Shown: in pieces, positions 57,301 to 64,000 of the stretch
How positions within the stretch are numbered: position 1 is the stretch's first letter
Layout of the letters: the number at the start of each line of letters is the position of its first letter
Assembly: GCA_964017185.1 (NCBI GenBank)
Contig: OZ024874.1
Span: 18,657,957-18,721,956 of the forward strand
Origin: Rugalucina vietnamica
Lineage: Eukaryota > Mollusca > Bivalvia > Lucinida > Lucinidae
Direction: 5' to 3'
Length of the DNA: 64,000 nt
Translations under genes and position numbers: made by a program
The notes under the pieces: generated by a model
What the model was told of the DNA's origin: nothing
The model's database searches: none
What the model saw: only the letters and a program-made list of their open reading frames with translations

Positions 57301-60300
57301 CAGAATCATTAATATTCAGTCCTACTGCCCATTTCCTGCAAGACTTTCACTTTAAATGACTTTAAATGACATTTTAAAAGTTTTCCCCATTCAAATGCAT
57401 TGGCGACCTATGTTGACCTTGCCGTAAAAAAAAGTCAAGGTCATCACAGGGTCAAGATTTATATACACATTGTAGTGCTTGAGCCATCAATGCTTCATGC
57501 CAAGTTTCATTGAAATCAGTCCACCGGTTCTGGAGAAGAAGATTTTTGAAGGGTTTTTACCATATATGGGCATGGCGGCCATCTTGGTCATGTGACCTGG
57601 ATTTCTTATATATACATTGGTTCCCCCTTCCTATAGATGCTTCATATAAAATTTGGCTTTGGTTGGTCAAGCGGTTTCAGAGAAGAAGATCTTTGAAATT
57701 GTGGACGGACGGACGGACGACGGACGGACGGACGCCGGATCATGGCCATCCTATAAGCTCACCTTGTGAGCCTAACGGCTCAGGTGAGCTAATAAATATG
57801 TGTGAATATTATGGTGCAGGGGCAGATGAAGCCCTTGGGGCCATTTTCTTTTTTCAGAATAATCAATATTCTGTCCATTTGCCAATTTCCTGCTGGTTTT
57901 CCCCTTCAAATGACACTTTAATAGTTTTCCCCATTCAAATGCATAGGCAACCCATGTTGACATTGCCATAAACTGGGTCAAGGTCATCACAGGGTCATGA
58001 TTTATATATACATTGTAGTACTTTAGCCATTGGTGCTTCAAACCAAGTTTCATTGAAATCAGTCCATTGGTTTCAGAGAAGAAGATTTTTGAAGGGTTTT
58101 TACCATATATGGGCATGGCGGCAATCTTGGTCATGTGACCTAGATTATTAATATAAACATTTGTTCCCCCATCCTATAGATACTTCACATAAAATTTGGC
58201 TTTAATAAGCCAAGTGGTTTCAGAGGAGAAAATGTTTAAATATTATGGTAATATACATGTATAATGCCCCGGGGTGGGGGCAGACGAGCCCCTGGGGTCC
58301 AATTTTTTTTTAGGAATCATTAATACTCAGTCCCACTGCCCATTTCCAGCAAGATTTTTACTTTAAATGACATTTTAAAACTTTTCCCCATTCAAATGCA
58401 TTGGCGACCTATGTTGACTTTGACGTAAAATAGGTCAAGGTCATCACAGGGTCATGATTTACATATACATTGTAGTACTTGAGTCATCCATACTTCATGC
58501 AAAGTTTCATTGAAATCGGTTCACCAGTTCTGGAGAAGATTTTTGAAGGGTTTTTACCATATATGGGCATGGCAACCATCTTGGTCATGTCATTTGGATT
58601 ATTTATATACACATTGGTTCCTACTTCCTATAGATGCTTCAAATAAAATTTGGCTTTGATTGACCAAGTGGTTTCAGAGAAGAAGATCTTTGAAAAGTGT
58701 TTGTTTGTTTGTTTGTGTTGAGGCTTAACGTCCCAGTCAACAATTTTTCAGTCATGTCGGGACGGAGCCAACGCTTCCTGGGTTTAACCAGTACTGTAGG
58801 GAGTAGATGAACCTTGCTCAAGGACACAACACGGTGACGCTTGTGGGGTTCGAACCCAGGACCTCAAGATTCGGAGTCCGACGCTCCACCACTACGCCAC
58901 CGCGCTCCCTTTTTGAAAAGTGTGTTTGGACAAAGGACTGGCCAAGGTCAAGAGATGACCTTGACCTAAATTAATCATATACCTTCATCTAATTCATTAG
59001 TTGTTTGCATCTACCACTTTTCAGGTCTCAGGGTGCAATAGTTTTAAAAAAAATCCATAGTTTTCACTTTTTTACATGTAAAAGCCAATGTTTCCAAAAT
59101 TGACCATGCCATAAAATAGGTCAAGGTCATCGCAGGGTCATGATTTATAAACACCTTGTAGTACTTGAGTCACAGATGCTTCATCTTAAGTTTCATTGAA
59201 ATCGGTTCATTGGTTCTGGAGAAGAAGATTTTTAAAGGTTTTTACCATATATGGGCGTGGCGGCCATCTTGGTCATTGACCTGGATTATTTATATATACA
59301 TTGGTTCCCCCTTCCTATAGATGCTTCATATAAAATTTGGCTTTGATTGGCCAAGTGGTTTCAGAGGAGAAGATCTTTAAAATTGTGGACTGACGGACGA
59401 CAGACGGACGGACTCTGGATCATGGCCATCCTATAAGCTCACCTTGTAAGCCTAACGGCTCAGATTAGCTAAAAATTGGTATACCCTTGCATACCCCATT
59501 TTATGCTATATAAAAGTGGGGTTTAAGGAGGTATATATTATCCTAATGACCCCTATGCCACAGGGGTTTCTCAAGCTTAAGCCTTCTGTGGTCCTTCTCT
59601 TGGGGAGCATAGACAAAATAACTAGGTTTGGCAGGCATACTTACATCTGAATAAAGGCATGAAGAGCCTGTTCTGTTTTGAACACTTTCTTCTTGTTGTA
59701 TATTGCACTAACAAAACTCAGCAAACTGCCCTGCAATAGAATAACAAGCTGTTGTAATTTTCTAAAGGAGCAATCACATATCAATAGATAGCATCAATGG
59801 AAACCTATTAAAATAGATAGCATCAATGGAAACCTAACGGATAATAACATCGAGCAAAGTTGTCAGCCTGTTTGTATATGTTTTTTGTCCGTTCCTCATC
59901 CCATGAATGCACTTTTGTGTCCCCTGAGTCCTTTCCAATCCCTTATTATCCAATGCTTCAGGTCATTTGCTTTGCTTCTACATATATAATGTCAATGCCC
60001 TGCATTTTTAAAATAAATCAAATGTCAGAGTCATTTTCTCAGAAATGCATAGAATTCTTTACAGAGATTAGAGAAAAAGGTAACCAACCTGGTAAGGAAT
60101 GCATGATATCAATGATTTCTCCACATCAAACAGGGTAATATATCTCTGAAAATAAACATTTGAACTATCTATAGAGACAATAACATGATTTTAATATGCT
60201 TTAATGGTCAGATACACACATATGCAGGCTAATCAAAATGGTACCTTGATGTCCTCTTTCTATATAATTTACAATCTCTGTTATCAGCATCCAAAATTCC

Positions 60301-63300
60301 AAACCATTTGAATGGACAGACTGCATTGGGCCTTCCATTTAAAGGGGATCCAACCTTAGAAATACTTTACCGGTATGAGAAAAAGGTGCATCATTTCTTT
60401 GTTGCTGTTTAATACAGTCATTTTTTTTATAATTCTGTGTAAATCATACTGTCTATATTGTTTAATAATTCTATAACAAAAAAAGCATCAATAAATTGAA
60501 CGGTAAATATTTGTCACAATCTTACCCTTAATGACTGAGGTACAATATAATCCAGGCATTTCTTCTCGGACCTGATGATACCCCGCAGCAGGAACCTGTG
60601 GACATCTACGACTTTGAGCTGTTTTATTTGGCACAGCAGACTAACATGATCACAACTGCAAAACATACAGGTGCATCAGAAAATGAAGAGTTTGTGCACA
60701 GCTGATCAGTACCTTTGTTTTTGCTACACGGCGGACAGTGCAGTCCCTCTTCTTCTTAAATCTGAAATTTCAAGCTTCTAGTCTGCTTCTGTGACTGTAG
60801 AGGCTGGTTTGTGCCATACCTGGTCAGAAACCAAACTGCAGGTTTTCTCATGCGAAGGCTCAATTATAAGTGTTAGGGATCAATCTCCAAGTAGGCTGCT
60901 TTTAGGTACAACAAGCTATCTACCCAGCTATGCTACTGTAAGTTTGGAAATTTTCGTGTGACTTTTGTTGGGCAATGTTTCTATTTTCGTATTATTAGAG
61001 AGTTCTTGAATTCAAGAATGAGTACTCTTGCAGTCTGTAAAGCTAATAGTAATAGGCTCTTTATTAGCAAGAACTTTGAATTTGCAAAACAACAAAGTCC
61101 CAACTATTAGCGAAAACTAAGTTCACGCAAACATTTGTGAAACTTTACACTTTACAGTTCCTGGTGAAATCCTGATAGAATGATAGTAAGCCACACTTAT
61201 GCACTTATTGGGGGGAAGGGGAATTTCTTTATTTTTGTTCTTTTGTCATAAATTCTGCCTTTTATGGGCGCATTTCATGTATTCGTTGTTAAATGTTATA
61301 TAATTTGCAAATAAATTGAGTCATATCTCCTTTATCCTACCAATTCTGAAGCATTCACTTGCTATTTGGAAAAGTGAAACTCCCTACATGGTTTCTAAGA
61401 TGTATCATGTGTGTACCAAGCCAAGGATATATTTACCCAGGGACTACAGGAACAAACACATTCAATGCTTGCAGCAACTCTTTCAATATGGCCTCATGTT
61501 TTCTCGTTCCTATGACAACCACTGGTCGTCCTGACAACAGGCTGTAGATAACATGCTGCAGGTTGTTGTAGCTTGTTAGAACCTTCAGTAGGCCATGATC
61601 TGTTTTAACAGGAGAAAAAAGGAGGAAAAATTAAATATTAATCTTACAACAAATACAAAGTAAATGTATCATGCTGTTTTTGTGTCCAGGAAAACCACTG
61701 GTCACCCTGATAACAGATCGTAGATAACATGTTGGAGGCTGTTGTAACTTGTTAGAACTTTCAGTAGGCCATGATCTGGTTTGCAATTGAGAGGAAAAAA
61801 TAGACATTAATTTTACAACAAATACAGAGTGAATGCCTCATGCTGCTTAAAAGAATCTTTAATGGAGTTAAGGCTGAGACAAGGAAATCTCAGGCAAGTT
61901 TTCAGATTATTCAGTCTCATCTGAGGCTCTGCCGAGGATAAGACCCCGACAATCTGAAATCGAGCCTGAGATTTCCTTGTTGAGCCCTCAACACCATCAT
62001 TTATTATTTTTCTCACCCATCTCTTCAAAATATTTGACTCTGAATTATCTTCAAGGGCTGTTCAGGCAGCAATTTTGTTTGCACATGAAACAATATGCAA
62101 ATTAACCATGTCACAGAAATGAGAAAATGAAAATTAATTTTGTATTTGCACTAAACTTACAAAAATGTTAAATCAGCATTTTGTTTTGTTAATTAAATTT
62201 TGAGATTTTTATCAAAGCAGCAGACTACAATTACTCTTCATAACTTCCTGAAATTAACACCTGAAAGGGTATTGTTGCCTTTGACAGTTGACACTCAGCT
62301 CATCACTTCCTTATATAGAAGTAAAAAAGGTGTACATTTCTATCAACTAAATCCTGAAGTGATTAACATTTTGAGACAACAGAAATGTACTACAGTAGTC
62401 CATATACTGGGATAGAAAAATCTCTGACAGGCACACAAAGGGATATGCTTGTCTGATGGGTGAACACCACTTAGGTCGCCTTGATAACAGGCTGTATTAC
62501 ATCACATGTTAAATGTTGTTGTAACTTGTCAAGTTTTTCAGAAAGCCATGATCTGTTTTTAATAGCAGACATTAAACATCATTAAATTAAATTCAGCTCG
62601 TGTGCAGACTTTTGTACACCATCTATGTATGTGATGGAATGTGATAGACATATAAGCTGATCTGAGCCTTTGTTTTTGCTACATGGATAGTACAAAAAAA
62701 TTCATCTACTTTCTAAATACAAAATTTCTAGCCTCTAGCCATCTTCTGTGACTGCACAGACCAGTTTGTGTCGGACCTGTTTGGAAACCAAATTATTGAT
62801 TTTCTAATGATGTTGCTCATTTCATGACCAAGTCTTCAAATAAGAAATGTGTCTGGTGTGAGGATTGATCACAGCTCCACTTTGTTTAATATTAATCAGA
62901 CATGCTATTGCACGTGGTCATATATGATCCGCAATGCGAGAAATGGGACTTCAGGGTTTTCGACTAGGCCTGACACAAAATCCACCTGTATAGCCACAGA
63001 AAAAGACTAGAAGCTTGAAATTTTGGATATAAGTAGATGAGGCATTGTTCTATCCACGTAGTGAAAACAGGTTGGCTAAAAAGGAAATTCATTATTTAAG
63101 CAATTTATTTTGCAATGAGTAGTAATTTTTAAATCAGCAAAGGCAATGAAATCTGTTTACCTTTGAAGTGTTTTGAGTCTGCCAATTCTTTCAATGGATG
63201 AGTTAACTTCCACTTTCTCCTAAAACAAGTCAGACAAATGTAATATGAATAAGCGAACTTGTTCAAAAGATAAATCTACACAATTTGAGCCATGTCAAGA

Positions 63301-64000
63301 CAAACCTGATTTTTGCCTATGCAAAAACAAAGTTGCAGATCAGCTATAAAGTGACTGCACAGCTGATCAGTGCCTTTGTTTATGCTACTCAGGTGTATGA
63401 AGTACAATTTCTCTTCTTCCTGAATCCGAAATATCAAGATTCTAGCCATCTTCTGTGACAGTACAGGCCCGTTTTTATCAAACCTGGTCTGAAACCCCGA
63501 AGACTGATTTTCTTATGTCGCCGCTCATTTTATTTATATCGTACAGCAATAGTACACTCTATGTATCTGAAAATCATAATTCTGAAAATTTGAAAAAAAA
63601 AATATAATTAGCAATTCACTGCAAAAGGCTTTCTGTTGCACAAAAACCAGTTGGTATTACTCGCTGAGCACTTAGGTATATTGGCAGCCTGGGACTGGCG
63701 ACACAAAAAAAGAAATGACCATAGGATAATTGGTTACCATTTACCAAGTCACAAAAATAATCTGAACAACAAAATTACCTTATTCTCCTGTGCTTGGACT
63801 CGTCTTCCAAACTTTTCTCTGCACTTGAACATGTGATGTTACTATTATCCCTCCATAAACCATTTATTGGCCCACTTTCTTCTTTCAATTTATCCACAAT
63901 TATGGAATAGTCTACATTAATGTCAGTCAACCTTCTATCACTTGTAATTTCACCCTCTAAGTTTTCACAGCCATGTCTGACATCTACCAATTTTATCTGA
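54064..64000 (-). CDS. SMCR8: SMCR8 (DENN-family C9orf72 partner), 3' part
   Basis: Exons (64000)-63779, 63219-63161, 61599-61437, 60655-60526, 60145-60089, 59730-59645, 54911-54834 and 54608-54509 join with matching phases. The product runs through YSLLSGRPVVVIG, ALNVFVPVVPG, RYITLFDVEKSLISC, TEQALHAFI and ISSKAFSFYHC, lining up in order with the C-terminal DENN region of vertebrate SMCR8 as I remember it (IYSLLSGRTLVVLG; ILDLDNKTLRC; CSKAF). SMCR8 forms the C9orf72-SMCR8-WDR41 complex acting in autophagy and lysosome function as a GTPase-activating assembly. The 5' part lies beyond the window edge. The last exon (to 54064) encodes a plausible tail beginning near FLKSMSKFID, but its junction does not keep frame. 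The long intron before 54911 holds a B MITE split by pearl-like repeats. Confidence 0.82.
54675..54797 (-). mobile_element. SINE fragment in SMCR8 intron
   Basis: Minus head GGGGAGTTTGGTGGCATAATGG with B box GGTTTCGATCCC and a short body ending near the GGACTGGT segment. Worn. Confidence 0.65.
54920..55450. other. SMCR8 long intron, left part
   Basis: AT-rich intron DNA with a 17-bp tandem duplication (GTTGTTTTTAAATTTAA) near 54972-55006. No element boundary seen. Confidence 0.5.
55641..57790 (+). mobile_element. Pearl/Helitron-like element, copy B1
   Basis: The head with the GGACCAATGGTCC hairpin is duplicated in tandem (55641-55745). Several core units follow, with a GGAC microsatellite near 57705 and a terminal hairpin ending GGTGAGCTAA at about 57790. 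It sits inside family B MITE copy 6. Confidence 0.75.
57791..59470 (+). mobile_element. Pearl/Helitron-like element, copy B2 (head-less)
   Basis: A second set of core units directly after B1, ending in a worn terminal hairpin (CTAACGGCTCAGATTAGCT). A SINE is inserted at 58701-58911. The arrangement suggests array growth or tandem transposition. Confidence 0.7.
58701..58911 (-). mobile_element. tRNA-derived SINE with 12-bp target duplication
   Basis: On minus: a tRNA-like head (A box GTGGCGTAGTGGTGGAGC, B box GGTTCGAACCC), a body with GTTGGCTCCGTCCCGACATG, GACTGGGACGTTAAGCC, and a CAAA-repeat tail. Target duplication TTTGAAAAGTGT at 58689-58700 and 58912-58923. Confidence 0.92.
60693..60864 (+). 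mobile_element. Family A MITE (copy 10, right part) in SMCR8 intron
   Basis: Begins inside the central palindrome (GCACAGCTGATCAG) and runs to GCGAAGGCTCAATT. The left third is absent. Confidence 0.65.
60865..61436. other. SMCR8 intron without a recognised element
   Basis: AT-rich. Weak inverted words around GAGTACTCTTGCAG and a GGGGGGAAGGGG tract at 61210. Nothing coding. Confidence 0.5.
61685..61775 (-). pseudogene. Duplicated SMCR8 exon, copy 2 (decayed)
   Basis: Reading minus from 61775, an acceptor CAG is followed by codons for DHGLLKVLTSYNSLQHVIYD, nearly the same as the working exon at 61599-61437. The copy has TGA where the working exon has CGA (Arg of SGRP) and stops resembling it soon after. 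It could still be mis-spliced into transcripts because its acceptor is intact. Confidence 0.7.
61877..61981. repeat. Hairpin repeat between SMCR8 exon copies
   Basis: CAAGGAAATCTCAGGC and GCCTGAGATTTCCTTG, with AGATT/AATCT extensions, enclose about 60 bp. Probably a small MITE. Confidence 0.6.
62470..62552 (-). pseudogene. Duplicated SMCR8 exon, copy 3 (more decayed)
   Basis: A third copy of the same exon begins at 62552 after CAG and reads DHGFLKNLTSYNN, then two in-frame stops, then YSLLS. It is more diverged than copy 2, so the two extra copies arose at different times or from successive duplication. Confidence 0.6.
62654..62822 (+). mobile_element. Family A MITE (copy 11, right part)
   Basis: Starts at AGCTGATCTGAGCCTTTG and ends TGATGTTGCTCAT. 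The left third is absent, as in copy 10. Confidence 0.6.
62922..63070 (-). mobile_element. Family A MITE (copy 12, fragment)
   Basis: Reverse fragment from ATATGATCCGCAATGCGAG to GTAGTGAAAACAG, ending before the central palindrome. Confidence 0.6.
63284..63528 (+). mobile_element. Family A MITE (copy 13)
   Basis: Worn full-length copy between two SMCR8 exons: TTGAGCCATGTCAAGAC at the left, TATGTCGCCGCTCATTT at the right. Confidence 0.7.

Larger units (their letters stand above)
55452..59550 (+). mobile_element. Family B palindromic MITE (copy 6), split by a 3.8-kb insertion
   Basis: The left part runs 55452-55640 (TIR, hairpin, AATAAGA) and the right part 59471-59550 (AATTGGTATACCC to TATCCTAATGAC). 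The two parts meet exactly where unbroken copies are continuous. The block between is pearl/Helitron-like repeat. Confidence 0.85.

Overview
The window looks like nuclear DNA from a marine bivalve mollusc. The reasons are an AT-rich background, short exons separated by repeat-filled introns, tRNA-derived SINEs, and pearl/Helitron-like repeats carrying ACGG-type microsatellites. No species marker is visible, so 'bivalve' is an inference.

Three host genes can be read, all on the minus strand. (1) A six-exon single-pass receptor (30465-23735; six phase-consistent coding exons, 755 residues) has a signal peptide, a SUEL-lectin-like domain, a cysteine-bearing second ectodomain, a Thr-rich stalk, a membrane helix and a roughly 320-residue tail with about a dozen tyrosine motifs. 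A decayed paralogue of the tail lies just beyond its 3' end (20674-21490). (2) A complete seven-exon short-chain dehydrogenase of the retinol dehydrogenase/WWOX type (42379-36714, 328 residues). (3) The 3' part of SMCR8, the DENN-family partner of C9orf72 (from beyond 64000 to 54064). One of its exons has two decayed extra copies, and reading frame is lost at its last junction.

Most of the rest is mobile DNA in layers. A near-identical-LTR Ty3/Gypsy element of the Gmr1 type lies at 5102-11939. A 3.9-kb foldback element with arms of over 1 kb lies at 14957-18846. A 2.7-kb long-TIR element with a tandem array inside lies at 30537-33210. Thirteen copies of one MITE family (A), six of a second (B) and four of a TTAA-target family (C) are spread across the window. 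Several nested insertions have clean target duplications: a LINE inside a TTAA MITE, a pearl/Helitron-like block inside a B MITE with a SINE inside that block, and a small DNA element inside a palindromic MITE.

Layout: 1-5.1 kb, unassigned DNA with microsatellites, a degenerate tandem repeat and a possible plus-strand promoter; 5.1-12 kb, LTR element; 12-20 kb, DNA elements; 20.7-30.5 kb, receptor pseudogene and receptor; 30.5-36.1 kb, tandem-array element and LINE; 36.7-42.4 kb, dehydrogenase; 42.6-54 kb, palindromes, a minisatellite, MITEs, SINEs and a pearl-like copy; 54-64 kb, SMCR8 exons among repeats. The three host genes show no obvious functional link.
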